This document shows positions 8,279 through 16,703 of a stretch of DNA of 64,000 nucleotides, one piece after another. Each line of letters begins with the position of its first letter. The first letter of the stretch is position 1. Both the position numbers and the translations under genes were made by a program. Source of the DNA: Alkalibacterium sp049389645 (GTDB lineage: Bacteria; Bacillota; Bacilli; Lactobacillales; Carnobacteriaceae_A); NCBI RefSeq assembly GCF_049389645.1, contig NZ_CP186540.1, positions 2,046,001 through 2,110,000 on the forward strand. Reading direction: 5' to 3'. The notes beneath the pieces are model-generated. The model was not told the DNA's origin. It did not search any database and worked only from the letters and a program-made list of their open reading frames with translations.

Positions 8279-8839
8279 ATGCCTAGAAAAAGGAGAATTC
8301 TGAAAGAGCATATCTTAGATGCTGCTTTGGAATTAATAAAAGATGAAGGTTTTAATCATTTCACAGCGCGACGCATTGCCGAGTATCTTAATGCATCGAC
8401 TCAACCGATTTATAAAGAGTTTAAAAATATGGATGATTTGAAAGAAAATTTACTTGATTATGTAAAAGAGATCATCCGAAAAGATGTATTCAATATTTCT
8501 GTCAAGGATACTCGTTTAGATTATGTGTGTGCGAATTACATACGTTTTGCTAAAGAAGAAGGACCTCTTTTCTGCGCTCTCTTTTTGGGAGGAGAAGCAG
8601 CATCCAGCCCCTTACATGAGTGTGCCTTCCTTTCGTTAAACCAAGTGATGGATCAGATGAAAGAATTAGACGAAAAAAATAGCGTGGAAAAAAAGGCGTT
8701 TTTAGATATCGTCTGGCCTTCTATTCATGGAATGGCTGTATTAACTGCCCAAGGGCAATATGAATTCACCGAAAAAGAACTCGTAGATAAAGCCAATCAT
8801 ATCGTTGCCCATTCATTGATCACTTGGAAAAATTCCTGA
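8279..8839 (+). CDS. TetR/AcrR-family regulator
   Basis: The protein has 186 residues. Residues 8-55 form a TetR DNA-binding domain: 'LKEHILDAALELIKDEGFNHFTARRIAEYLNASTQPIYKEFKNMDDL'. The C-terminal ligand/dimerisation half is typical in length, with 'SIHGMAVLTAQGQYEFTEKELVDK'. A GTG at 8270 is in frame, but it overlaps the AAGGGAG ribosome site, so ATG 8279 is the better start. It is flanked by the divergent aminopeptidase gene and a convergent aldo/keto reductase, so its target cannot be told from context. Confidence 0.88.
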   Translation: MPRKRRILKEHILDAALELIKDEGFNHFTARRIAEYLNASTQPIYKEFKNMDDLKENLLDYVKEIIRKDVFNISVKDTRLDYVCANYIRFAKEEGPLFCALFLGGEAASSPLHECAFLSLNQVMDQMKELDEKNSVEKKAFLDIVWPSIHGMAVLTAQGQYEFTEKELVDKANHIVAHSLITWKNS

Positions 8840-8858
8840 AAAATTAGTTATAGTAAAA

Positions 8859-8903
8859 AAGGTTCGAATAAGAGGTATGAAACCTCCTAATCAAGCCTTT
8901 TTT
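8859..8903. terminator. Bidirectional terminator between TetR and aldo/keto reductase genes
   Basis: An imperfect stem (AGGTT..GA..GAGGT with ACCTC..TC.AAGCCT) is followed by seven T on the forward strand. Confidence 0.75.
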
Positions 8904-8917
8904 TGTTGTTCAGTAAA

Positions 8918-9763
8918 TTAAAATGGAACCGTATCAGGATCTTTCGCCGAGCCGGCACGGCCGGCCAGACCGTCGATCCGTTGCATATCCACTTCTTCGA
9001 TGTCGAAGTCAAAGATAGCGGCGTTCTCCCAGACACGTTCTTTCGTGACTGTTTTTGGCAGAGGCAAGAAAGCGTGTTGCAAGCTCCAGCGTAAAACGAG
9101 TTGCGCGATCGATCTGTCATATTTTTCAGCCAAATCACTCAATTCGTCGATTTCAAAAATCTTACCTGTGCCGAGAGGACTATAAGCTGCATTGATGATG
9201 TTGTGTTCGTTATTATATTTAACTGTCTCGGGCTGCATTTCGCTTGGATTCAGCAGGATCTGATTCACAGCCGGTTTGATATTCGCCGTTTCAAGTAGAG
9301 CATCCAGGTGATGCGGAAGGAAGTTGGATACACCAAGCGTTTTTATCTTACCTATAGCTACCGCTTCTTCCATGGCTTTCCAACTTTCGGCGTTTGCTTG
9401 TTTCCAATTATCGCGGAAATGGATGGGGTTCGGCCAGTGGATCAGCATCAGATCGATATAAGGTGTGTCCAGTTTGCGCAGGGATTCTTCAATCGCTTTT
9501 TTCGTTTTATCATACCCGTGTTCTTTGTTGTCCAGTTTAGTGGTTATGAAGATTTCTTCACGCGGCACAGCACTTTCTTTTACGGCTTCGCCAACGTCTT
9601 CTTCGTTTTTGTAACCTTGAGCCGTATCGATGTGGCGGTAGCCGGCTTCGAGGGCCCATAAGATTGCTTGCTTGCATTCTTGATCTTGGGCTTGAAAAGT
9701 GCCAAAACCTAATTTTGGAATGGTTAAACCGTTATTCATTTGATATCCTTCTGTCAATGCCAT
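8918..9763 (-). CDS. Aldo/keto reductase
   Basis: The 281-residue length is typical of 2,5-diketo-D-gluconate-reductase-type AKRs, NADPH-dependent cytoplasmic carbonyl reductases. The catalytic tetrad is visible as D46 and Y51 in 'HIDTAQGYKNE', K76 in 'ITTKLDN' and H109 in 'LMLIHWP'. The C-terminal NADPH-binding part carries 'LLNPSEMQ', 'YSPLGTGK' and 'LPKTVTKERV'. Either ATG 9763 (after GAAGGTGG) or ATG 9739 (after AGAAGGAT; MNNGLTIPKLGFGTF) could be the start; the shorter form fits the family's usual N-terminus. The physiological substrate is unknown. Confidence 0.9.
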   Translation of the reverse strand: MALTEGYQMNNGLTIPKLGFGTFQAQDQECKQAILWALEAGYRHIDTAQGYKNEEDVGEAVKESAVPREEIFITTKLDNKEHGYDKTKKAIEESLRKLDTPYIDLMLIHWPNPIHFRDNWKQANAESWKAMEEAVAIGKIKTLGVSNFLPHHLDALLETANIKPAVNQILLNPSEMQPETVKYNNEHNIINAAYSPLGTGKIFEIDELSDLAEKYDRSIAQLVLRWSLQHAFLPLPKTVTKERVWENAAIFDFDIEEVDMQRIDGLAGRAGSAKDPDTVPF

Positions 9764-9936
9764 GTAAAAATTCCCACCTTCAACTTATTTTCCTTCGTTA
9801 AAAGTATAGCGAAAGAAATGGAAGAGGTCCAACGAGAATGCTTGAAAAAAGAGTAGGGAAGAAAGGTGTCCGAAGCAACAACCCACGTCCGTTGTTACTA
9901 CCAAACATCCTCTATTCTCTACTCTAGAAATATTAC

Positions 9937-10389
9937 TTACTTATTTTTGTATGCTGCCATTACTTTTACGGCAAAACTTTTCAGATTCTCAATGTCTTCT
10001 GCTTCAGGATTCAAATTCACTTTGACATTTTCAGCACCCTTTAAGGCACCGGTCTTTTCAAATTGCTCATCAAAATCATCCACTGATTTACAATATTTCT
10101 CATAAAACGTATCACCGGAACCAAAGCAGCCGAATATCTTACCTGTTAAATCCACGTCTTCAAGTTCTTCATAAAAGTCGACGATTTCATCCGGCAAATC
10201 AGCATCGGTTCCATAGGTGTATGTACCAACCAACGCGATGTCGACACCTTTCAAGTCTTCAGGGTCAGCAAAAACACTTTCGACCAGTTCAACCTCAGCG
10301 CCTAAATCTTTAAACGCTTCTTCCAAAATCTCCGCACATTCTTCCGTGTTTCCCGTTAAACTTGCATACACGATCATTACACTAGGCAT
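9937..10389 (-). CDS. Flavodoxin
   Basis: The 150-residue protein is a short-chain flavodoxin, a small FMN electron carrier. The FMN phosphate loop is 'VYASLTGNTEECAE' near the N-terminus. 'GTYTYGTDADLPDEIVDFYEEL' and 'FGCFGSGDTFYEKYCKSVDDF' match the isoalloxazine-binding loops. The protein is strongly acidic, as expected. The ATG at 10389 follows AAGGAG at 8-nt spacing; an in-frame GTG at 10398 overlaps that site and is less likely. The redox partner is not indicated by neighbours. Confidence 0.93.
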   Translation of the reverse strand: MPSVMIVYASLTGNTEECAEILEEAFKDLGAEVELVESVFADPEDLKGVDIALVGTYTYGTDADLPDEIVDFYEELEDVDLTGKIFGCFGSGDTFYEKYCKSVDDFDEQFEKTGALKGAENVKVNLNPEAEDIENLKSFAVKVMAAYKNK

Positions 10390-10524
10390 TGCTTTCACTC
10401 CTTAAATATCTTTTTTATTTAATAACGTTCAAATAAGCTCTATCCTAAAAGGATACCATTTTAGGGTGAGATTTTCAATGAAAGCCAATTGGAACAAAGG
10501 CTTCAAAGTTCAAGTATTTTTTTC

Positions 10525-10554
10525 TTGAGATTGATGAATGAAAACGGTTATACT
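10525..10554 (+). promoter_or_regulatory. GH1 promoter with overlapping cre-like site
   Basis: TTGAGA (10525-10530) and TATACT (10549-10554) are 18 nt apart. TGAAAACGGTTATA (10539-10552) matches the cre consensus TGWAANCGNTNWCA at all but one position and overlaps the -10, which suggests CcpA-mediated catabolite repression of the 6-phospho-beta-glucosidase gene. Confidence 0.55.
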
Positions 10555-10638
10555 AGGTGGGCAAGTGTCATTTTCAGCGAGATATAAAAGCGAACACCAT
10601 TTCCAAGTTGTAAAAATACTAATTAGAGGAGTGAGTCA

Positions 10639-12075
10639 ATGTTTCATAAAGAACTCGATGCCTTCCCAGAAGACTTCTTATGGGGATCCGCATCTGCCGC
10701 TTATCAAATCGAAGGGGCAATGAAAGAAGACGGAAAAGGAGAATCCGTTTGGGATAAATTTGTGCAGATACCTGGTAAGACCTTCAAAGGCACGACTGGC
10801 GAAGTTGCGGTTGACCATTATCACCGTTACAAAGAAGACGTCAAACTGATGGCGGATCAAGGATTGAAAGCCTACCGTTTCTCCATTGCCTGGGCACGTG
10901 TGATCCCAGATGGAGACGGTGAAGTGAACGAGAAAGGACTCGAATTTTACGATAACTTGATCAACGAGTTATTAAAATACGGTATTGAACCGCTCGTCAC
11001 CTTGTACCACTGGGATATCCCACAAGCTTTGCAGGACAAATACGGCGGATGGGAAAATCGTCAAGTGATCGCAGACTTTACCCGTTATGCCGAAATCCTT
11101 TTCAATCGTTACAACGACAGAGTGAAATACTGGGTCAGTTTGAATGAACAGAACATCTTCATCAAACTCGGCTACAACATGGCAGCTCATCCACCAAATG
11201 TCAAAGACGAAAAACGCATGTATGCAGCCAACCACATTGCGCATCTGGCAAATGCTTCCGTCATCAAACGCTTCAGAGAAATGGATATGCCTGGCATGAT
11301 CGGACCGAGTTTTGCATATGGCCCAACCTATGCGTTAGACAGTCATCCACTCAACCAACTGGCGGCAGAAAACAATGAAGAGTTCAACGCTCACTTATGG
11401 ATGGATATCTATGTGCGCGGCGAATACCCGTCAGTCGTCTGGAAATATCTGGAGCGCAATGATTTGACGCCGGATGTCCAACCCGGTGACAAGGCGCTGC
11501 TCAAAGCAGGCAAACCTGATTTCATGGGACTGAATTATTACCAGACTGCGACCGTTGAAGCGAATCCTATAGACGGCGTGGCTGAGGGTAAAATGAATAC
11601 GACCGGTAAAAAAGGAACGAGTCAGGCAAGCGGCGTTCCTGGCATGTATAAATCAGCCGAAAACACCTTCATCGAAAAAACCGACTGGGACTGGGACATC
11701 GACCCAACCGGTCTGCGCATAGCGATGCGTCGCATCAACAGCCGCTATCATCTGCCTATTCTAATTACGGAAAATGGTTTAGGTGCCTATGACGATCTGG
11801 AAGCAGACGGGTCGGTTCATGACGACTACCGTATCGACTTCTTGAAAAACCACGTTAGAACGATTCAAGAAGCGATCACAGACGGGGTCGACGTATTAGG
11901 TTATTGTACATGGAGCTATACCGATCTGCTCAGCTGGATGAACGGCTACCAGAAACGTTACGGTTTTGTATACGTTGATCGTGAAGAACTGGATGAAAAA
12001 GAACTCAAGCGTTACAAAAAAGACAGTTACTTCTGGTACAAAAAAGTGATCGAATCAAACGGCAAAGAACTGTAA
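10639..12075 (+). CDS. GH1 6-phospho-beta-glucosidase
   Basis: This 478-residue GH1 enzyme hydrolyses phosphorylated beta-glucosides (for example cellobiose-6-phosphate from PTS uptake) in the cytoplasm. The acid/base is E170 in 'SLNEQNIF' and the nucleophile is E378 in 'ITENGLG'. The motif S432-W-M-N-G-Y-Q-K439-R-Y441 matches the phosphate-binding Ser/Lys/Tyr triad of 6-phospho-glycosidases, so the phosphorylated substrate is favoured over plain beta-glucosidase. The start follows GAGGAG at 10626-10631. It stands alone; no PTS permease is adjacent. A terminator follows at 12090. Confidence 0.92.
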   Translation: MFHKELDAFPEDFLWGSASAAYQIEGAMKEDGKGESVWDKFVQIPGKTFKGTTGEVAVDHYHRYKEDVKLMADQGLKAYRFSIAWARVIPDGDGEVNEKGLEFYDNLINELLKYGIEPLVTLYHWDIPQALQDKYGGWENRQVIADFTRYAEILFNRYNDRVKYWVSLNEQNIFIKLGYNMAAHPPNVKDEKRMYAANHIAHLANASVIKRFREMDMPGMIGPSFAYGPTYALDSHPLNQLAAENNEEFNAHLWMDIYVRGEYPSVVWKYLERNDLTPDVQPGDKALLKAGKPDFMGLNYYQTATVEANPIDGVAEGKMNTTGKKGTSQASGVPGMYKSAENTFIEKTDWDWDIDPTGLRIAMRRINSRYHLPILITENGLGAYDDLEADGSVHDDYRIDFLKNHVRTIQEAITDGVDVLGYCTWSYTDLLSWMNGYQKRYGFVYVDREELDEKELKRYKKDSYFWYKKVIESNGKEL

Positions 12076-12089
12076 TCGATCGAAGCGGA

Positions 12090-12120
12090 AATGGTCTCGG
12101 AGTCCCGAGGCCATTTTTTT
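12090..12120 (+). terminator. Terminator of the GH1 gene
   Basis: The hairpin AATGGTCTCGG/CCGAGGCCATT (one mismatch or bulge) is followed by seven T. Confidence 0.88.
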
Positions 12121-12188
12121 GGTATATTAGGAGACTTTAAAGTAAAATAAGATTAGCAAAATGACTATACATTAAGGAGTTTGAATCT

Positions 12189-13097
12189 ATGACAAAAGCA
12201 GTTGTAATCGTTAACCCGACCAGTGGCAGTGAAGAAGGCAAAGAATATGGTCCTCAAGCTAAAGCCGAACTTGAAAAATTATATGATGAAGTGGAACTGA
12301 AATGGACAGAAAAAGCCGGGGACGCTACAAAGTTTGCCCGTGAAGCCGCACGTGCTCAGGTGGATGCGATTTATGCCTTGGGTGGTGACGGTACAGTGAA
12401 CGAATGCGTGAACGGCATTGCACCAGAAGAATACCGACCAGCTTTTGGCTTTATCCCGCTGGGTACCGTCAACGACTTGGGGCGTGTTCTGGACATCCCG
12501 ATGAACCCGGACAAAGCGATCAAAGCCTTGACGAACCGCAAGAAAAAAACGATCGATATCGGGAAATTGAATGATACATATTTTATCGATATTGTCGCTA
12601 TCGGATCAGTTCCCGAAGCGGTCCATGATGTGCCGATCGAGAAGAAAACCAAGTTAGGTCCGATTGCCTATGTTATTGAAGGGGCTAAAGCCATCTCCGA
12701 AAAAAAAGTCTACCCCTTCAAATTCGATATCGACGGTGAAACCGCAGAAGTGGATTCATTCCTAGTGCTCATTGCCCTAACGAATTCCGTGGCGGGGATT
12801 CAATCGATGATTCCAGACGCACGCGTGGATGATGGCTTCCTGCACCTGGTAGCATTAGAAGGCCACAAGATTTCTGACAAGCTCGATCTGATACCGAAAA
12901 TCTTAGCTGGAAAACTGACCGATGACGAACGGGTCTTTTACCGCAAGTTCGAAGAAGCCCATGTTTCACTCTCAGATGAACAAAAAGATGAATCAGTCAT
13001 CACAAATGTTGACGGTGATAAAGGCGATTCACTACCGATAAAATTAAAAGTTTGTAAACAGCATATCGAAGTCTTTATACCTGACACGGACGAATAA
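12189..13097 (+). CDS. Diacylglycerol-kinase-family lipid kinase
   Basis: The 302-residue protein belongs to the DagK/YegS/DgkB family, soluble ATP-dependent lipid kinases. The N-terminal 'VVIVNPTSGSEEGKEY', the nucleotide loop 'ALGGDGTVNECVNGI' and 'FGFIPLGTVNDLGRVLDIP' are signature elements. It most likely phosphorylates diacylglycerol to recycle it into phospholipid synthesis during lipoteichoic acid formation. The sequence cannot separate DgkB from YegS-like paralogues. The ATG follows AAGGAG. It lies upstream of two paralogous membrane proteins but is separated by 244 bp. Confidence 0.9.
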   Translation: MTKAVVIVNPTSGSEEGKEYGPQAKAELEKLYDEVELKWTEKAGDATKFAREAARAQVDAIYALGGDGTVNECVNGIAPEEYRPAFGFIPLGTVNDLGRVLDIPMNPDKAIKALTNRKKKTIDIGKLNDTYFIDIVAIGSVPEAVHDVPIEKKTKLGPIAYVIEGAKAISEKKVYPFKFDIDGETAEVDSFLVLIALTNSVAGIQSMIPDARVDDGFLHLVALEGHKISDKLDLIPKILAGKLTDDERVFYRKFEEAHVSLSDEQKDESVITNVDGDKGDSLPIKLKVCKQHIEVFIPDTDE

Positions 13098-13164
13098 ATA
13101 GCGTATACTACAGGTAAGAAATAAGGCAAGCAAAGGTGTTTTGAGCTTGCACACTTACCAGATG

Positions 13165-13338
13165 GGCCGTCCTCTTATTAAAATTTACTGTTCACCAAAT
13201 AATCAACCCTTTTTTCCTTGATTGAATACACTTGCCCCCTATGCTAAAATGGGGAAGGAAAATAGATAAGATGAAAATCAACTGAACACGACAATTTTTA
13301 ATGAAGAGAGAAAATTAAAATCAATAAAGAGGACGGTC
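13165..13338 (+). repeat. Inverted repeat that includes the ribosome binding site of the next gene
   Basis: GGCCGTCCTCTTATT (13165-13179) is complementary, with one bulge and one wobble pair, to AATAAAGAGGACGGTC (13323-13338), which holds the ribosome site of the gene at 13342. A putative promoter (TTGAAT 13222-13227, TAAAAT 13245-13250) lies between the arms, so only transcripts reading in from the lipid-kinase gene would contain both arms. Confidence 0.45.
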
Positions 13339-13341
13339 TTT

Positions 13342-13962
13342 ATGTCGAAAACGAAAGTAAGAGAAATACTGAATTCCGATGATACAAAAAAGGAAAAATT
13401 TGAATACTTGTGGGGATACTACCGCTGGCACGTGATATTTTCCGTGTTAGCGTTATTTTTTGTGGGCTATCTTTTTGAAGACTGGATGAACCGACCCATC
13501 ACCGTGTTTCATGTTACGGTACTGGCGCCAGAAGTGGTACAGCAAGAAGCGCCAAACTTAACCGATGACCTCAACGACCTGTTGGAACCCGAAGGTCGGA
13601 ACGAGACCGCTTATGCTACTTTCACGGCTCACGGTCAAACGGCCGACCGATTCGTGGCCCAAATCACCGCGGCAGAGTATGATGTGATTTTGATGAATCA
13701 AACAGATTTTGAAGAATATGCTGCCTATGATAACATGATGTCGTTCCGCTTAACTGGTTTGTCGGAAGAAGACTATTATCAGCCGGATAATTATGACGAG
13801 CCGATCGGCATAGATTCAAGTCAGTTATCGGTATTTGATGGGTATGAAACGACCAAAGACCTGGTTGTCATGATTCCCGGAAATACCCAACGCCGCGATG
13901 CCATCGAAGACTTCTTCAAAACCCAAGGCTACGAGATAGAATTTTTCGGTACAAATCAATAA
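13342..13962 (+). CDS. Single-pass membrane protein of unknown function (paralogue 1)
   Basis: I do not recognise a named family. The 206-residue protein has a short cytoplasmic N-terminus ('MSKTKVREILNSDDTKKEKFEYLWGYYRWH'), one transmembrane helix at about residues 32-50, and an acidic extracellular domain of about 155 residues with motifs 'LNDLLEPE', 'AAEYDVILM' and 'GIDSSQLSVFDGYETTKDLVVMIPGNTQRRDAIEDFFKTQGYEIEF'. The extracytoplasmic part has alternating strands and helices, vaguely like a small binding protein. The following gene is a close paralogue with the same leader and start region, indicating tandem duplication. Confidence 0.78.
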   Translation: MSKTKVREILNSDDTKKEKFEYLWGYYRWHVIFSVLALFFVGYLFEDWMNRPITVFHVTVLAPEVVQQEAPNLTDDLNDLLEPEGRNETAYATFTAHGQTADRFVAQITAAEYDVILMNQTDFEEYAAYDNMMSFRLTGLSEEDYYQPDNYDEPIGIDSSQLSVFDGYETTKDLVVMIPGNTQRRDAIEDFFKTQGYEIEFFGTNQ

Positions 13963-14014
13963 TTAGAATCATGCACGGATGGGGAAGAAAAATCAATCAA
14001 GAGGACGGTCTTTT

Positions 14015-14632
14015 ATGGCGAAAACGAAAATAAGAGAAATACTGAATTCAGAAGATACCACCAAAGAAAAAATCGACTACCTGTGGGGATACTACCACTG
14101 GCACGTAGTGATCGCCGTGATCGTGGTGTCGCTCCTGGCCTTTATCACGGTTGATGCATTCAACCGCACCGAGACCACCTTTCACGTAACGGTCTTTGCA
14201 GCCGAAGTCAGTTTTTTAGAAGAAGAAGCATTGATCAACGATCTGAACGATTTGCTGGAACCGGAAAGTGAGAAAGAGTCAGCCTACGTATCCTTTACAC
14301 CACAGGGACGTATGGTGGAAGGCTTTCTCGCTAGATTAGCTGCAGCGGAATACGACCTGATCCTGATGGACAATGAAGCTTATGAACAATATTCGGAACT
14401 TGGAGCCATGCTGGAATTTCGCTTAACGGGTTTGCCGGAAGAGGACTATTACCAACCTGACGGCCATGACGACCCGATCGGTATAGATTCAAGCCAGTTA
14501 CCGATATTTGATGGGTATGAAACAACCAAAGACACGATCGTGATGATTCCCGAAAACACCCGTCGCCGCGAAACGGTCAAAGACTTCTTTGAGACCCAAG
14601 GCTACGAGATAGAATTCATCGATCAAGACTAA
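14015..14632 (+). CDS. Single-pass membrane protein of unknown function (paralogue 2)
   Basis: The 205-residue protein is clearly homologous along its full length to the preceding gene: the same 'AKTKIREILNSEDTTKEKIDYLWGYYHWHV' N-terminus, one transmembrane helix, 'LNDLLEPES', 'AAEYDLILMD' and 'GIDSSQLPIFDGYETTKDTIVMIPENTRRRETVKDFFETQGYEIEF'. The frame is open further upstream to 13979, but ATG 14015 is preceded by the same GAGGACGGTCTTT leader used by the first paralogue, so I start there. The two genes are 52 bp apart and probably co-transcribed. Function unknown. Confidence 0.78.
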   Translation: MAKTKIREILNSEDTTKEKIDYLWGYYHWHVVIAVIVVSLLAFITVDAFNRTETTFHVTVFAAEVSFLEEEALINDLNDLLEPESEKESAYVSFTPQGRMVEGFLARLAAAEYDLILMDNEAYEQYSELGAMLEFRLTGLPEEDYYQPDGHDDPIGIDSSQLPIFDGYETTKDTIVMIPENTRRRETVKDFFETQGYEIEFIDQD

Positions 14633-14644
14633 TACAATACGGAA

Positions 14645-14679
14645 AGCCTTCGACTCTCGGGTCGAAGGCCTCTTTTTTT
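14645..14679 (+). terminator. Terminator at the head of repeat copy A
   Basis: The GCCTTCGAC...GTCGAAGGC hairpin is followed by a T-run. A similar hairpin heads copies B and C of the same repeat family near 16146 and 16749. Confidence 0.85.
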
Positions 14680-15070
14680 ATCTTCGGAAGGACGAAACTG
14701 ACCGCCACGGGTCAGTTTCCACAACCTTTGAAAGGTTTAGTGGTGCATACTCGCTCTGGAGCGAGTATGGACATCGTAAAAAGCGGGTTTTGCGGTCGGT
14801 TCGGTAAGTAGGGATTCAAGCGTGGATGCAACTTACCGAACTCGGCGGTATTCGGTAGGTTGCCGCTAACTCTGTTCAGCTAATCGCCGAACTTGGCACG
14901 CCTTCGACACTTTGAAAAACTTTCGCGCCGCTAATTACCGAATGGAGGCTCATTCGGTAATTAGCGGCGCATTTAATTTTTCTAATAACCGAACCTGCAT
15001 GAGCTTCGGCACATTGGGGAGGAACAACACTGGCTACTTACCGAACCTTTCACTATTCAGCACTTAGAAA
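14645..15070. repeat. Hairpin-rich intergenic repeat, copy A
   Basis: This gene-free stretch holds in order: a terminator hairpin, a GAAACTGACC...GGTCAGTTTC hairpin, the CATACTCGC...GCGAGTATG hairpin (14746-14769), the string GCGGTCGGTTCGGTAAGTAG, and stem-loops with TTACCGAA/TTCGGTA arms. The largest, near 14930-14970, has GCGCCGCTAATTACCGAAT-type arms. The same order recurs at 16146-16695 and 16749-17329. The right boundary is approximate; no closing CATACTCGC hairpin is seen in this copy. From 15071 to 15224 I see nothing else. Confidence 0.85.
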
Positions 15071-15224
15071 AGTAAAATCACCTCCAAAGTGTCGAACCAT
15101 GACAAATTTGAAGCTGATTTGACGAGTTTAGACCGTATTCACAAAAATATCTCAAAAACACTCAACAATTTTGATGAAAAAATTATTAGCTGGACAATAT
15201 TAAAGGTGAAGGGGTGAGAGCAAA

Positions 15225-16136
15225 TTGATACTCAAGCATAGAGAGAAGTCTAAACTTCACTTGGGACTTCTCGCACTGGATAAACGAATGGAATTGCAGG
15301 ACACTGATCGAAATTATCTGCTCAATCTAGAGAAGGGATTTGAAGGAGAGGAGCTTTTTGACGCGTATGTCAAAAAGTATCTGATTAAAGAAGTGATCGT
15401 TTTGAATGATTTGCTGCTGACGAGTCGAACAAGTACGTTTCAAGTGGACAGTATCCTCATTACTTCGGATACGCTATATATATACGAAATCAAAAACTAT
15501 AAAGGGAATTATCAAATGAATGCCGGTCAATTGACGACGCTCACTGGGCAGGAGATCAATAGTCCACTGAATCAGGTGAGTCGTGCAAAAACATTGATGA
15601 AGCAGTTAATCAAAGATTTAGGGTACGGGTTGAGTGTTGAAGCCTTAGTGATATTTGTGCATCCAACCTTTCATCTGTATCAGGCAAAGCCTTCCGAATC
15701 TGTTGTTTATCCGAATCAAATTGAGAAACATTTCAAAGATATCAATCACCGACTAACACCACTATCGAAAGAGCAGCGCTATCTGGCTCAAAAGTTGGTA
15801 AAAGAAAATAGAGAATCAGTGCCTTATGAGAAACAGTTACCCGACTTTGAGTATGAAAATCTAAAGAAAACTGTATACTGCATGACCTGCGGTGAGAGTC
15901 AGGTGACTGTGACTCGGAAAAAAAGTTGCTGTGTGCCGTGTCAGAATAAACAGGCGCTGGATAAAACAATACTGGAGCATGTAGAAGAGTTTAAACTGCT
16001 TTTCCCTAAAGAAAAACTGACTGCACGATGCCTTTATGACTGGTGCGGAAAACAAATCAGTCCACGCCGTCTAAGGAACGTTTGTAGAAAACACTACAAA
16101 AAAGTAGGAACGACAAGCAACAGCTACTACGAATAA
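15225..16136 (+). CDS. NERD-domain protein with C-terminal zinc-binding cysteines
   Basis: The 303-residue protein has a nuclease-related domain (NERD) at about residues 35-150: 'EGEELFDAYVKKYL', 'FQVDSILITSDTLYIYEIKNYKGNYQ' contains the conserved D-x-x-(h) and E-x-K core of this restriction-like fold. The C-terminal part has cysteine clusters 'CMTCGESQ...SCCVPCQNK' and 'CLYDWCGKQISPRRLRNVCRKHYKK', probably one or two zinc-binding modules. NERD proteins are inferred DNA-acting or signalling factors, often small and accessory. The start is TTG at 15225 after AAGGGGTGAGAG. It is surrounded on both sides by the same hairpin-rich repeat family, and its 3' end is copied in the downstream duplication. 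Confidence 0.83.
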   Translation: MILKHREKSKLHLGLLALDKRMELQDTDRNYLLNLEKGFEGEELFDAYVKKYLIKEVIVLNDLLLTSRTSTFQVDSILITSDTLYIYEIKNYKGNYQMNAGQLTTLTGQEINSPLNQVSRAKTLMKQLIKDLGYGLSVEALVIFVHPTFHLYQAKPSESVVYPNQIEKHFKDINHRLTPLSKEQRYLAQKLVKENRESVPYEKQLPDFEYENLKKTVYCMTCGESQVTVTRKKSCCVPCQNKQALDKTILEHVEEFKLLFPKEKLTARCLYDWCGKQISPRRLRNVCRKHYKKVGTTSNSYYE

Positions 16137-16703
16137 GATATGTGAGCCTTCGACTCCCGAGTCGAAGACTTCTTTATGAATTTTAGAAAGAAGAAACTGA
16201 CGGGCGTCAGTTTCTAAACCCATTGAAGTTTAGTGGTGCATACTCGCTCTGGAGCGAGTATGGACATCATGAAAAGCGGGTTTTGCGGTCGGTTCGGTAA
16301 GTAGGGATCCAAGCGTGGCGTCAACTTACCGAACTTGGCGGTATTCGGTAAGTTGACGCGGAACCCACTCAGCTAATTACCGAACTCCATACACCTTCGA
16401 CACTTTGGAATAGTTAATCTCCTGCTAATTACCGAATGAGTCCCGATTCGGTAATTAGCGTTACTTGCTCAGTTTCAAAGTGCCGAATAGTCAGCACCTT
16501 CGACACTTTGAAACTGAGAATCTTCTCCTAACGACCGAACTAGCCCTCATTCGGTAATTAGCAAAGATACGGCTCATCCTACTTACCGAACTTGCCCGAA
16601 TCACGAACCAATCACGCACAACTCACTCAATCAACACCCAAATTTCCCGAATGCGACCCTTCTAATGCTGTCCATACTCGCCGGCAGCGAGTATGCTCCT
16701 TCC
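16100..16703. repeat. Hairpin-rich repeat, copy B (first unit of 604-bp tandem duplication)
   Basis: This unit begins inside the last codons of the NERD gene and repeats at 16704-17334 with an offset of 604 bp at the left end. It holds a terminator-like hairpin near 16146-16170, the opening CATACTCGC hairpin (16239-16262), a perfect 16-bp stem (16318-16333 with 16344-16359) containing TTACCGAA/TTCGGTAA, a perfect 14-bp stem GCTAATTACCGAAT/ATTCGGTAATTAGC (16424-16459), CTTCGACACTTTG boxes, and a closing CATACTCGC hairpin (16673-16695). Confidence 0.9.

Noticed and set aside
10639..12075. Plain beta-glucosidase as part of the beta-glucan locus
   Set aside because: The S432/K439/Y441 phosphate-binding triad indicates a 6-phospho-beta-glucosidase, which belongs to PTS routes rather than the ABC-phosphorylase route.
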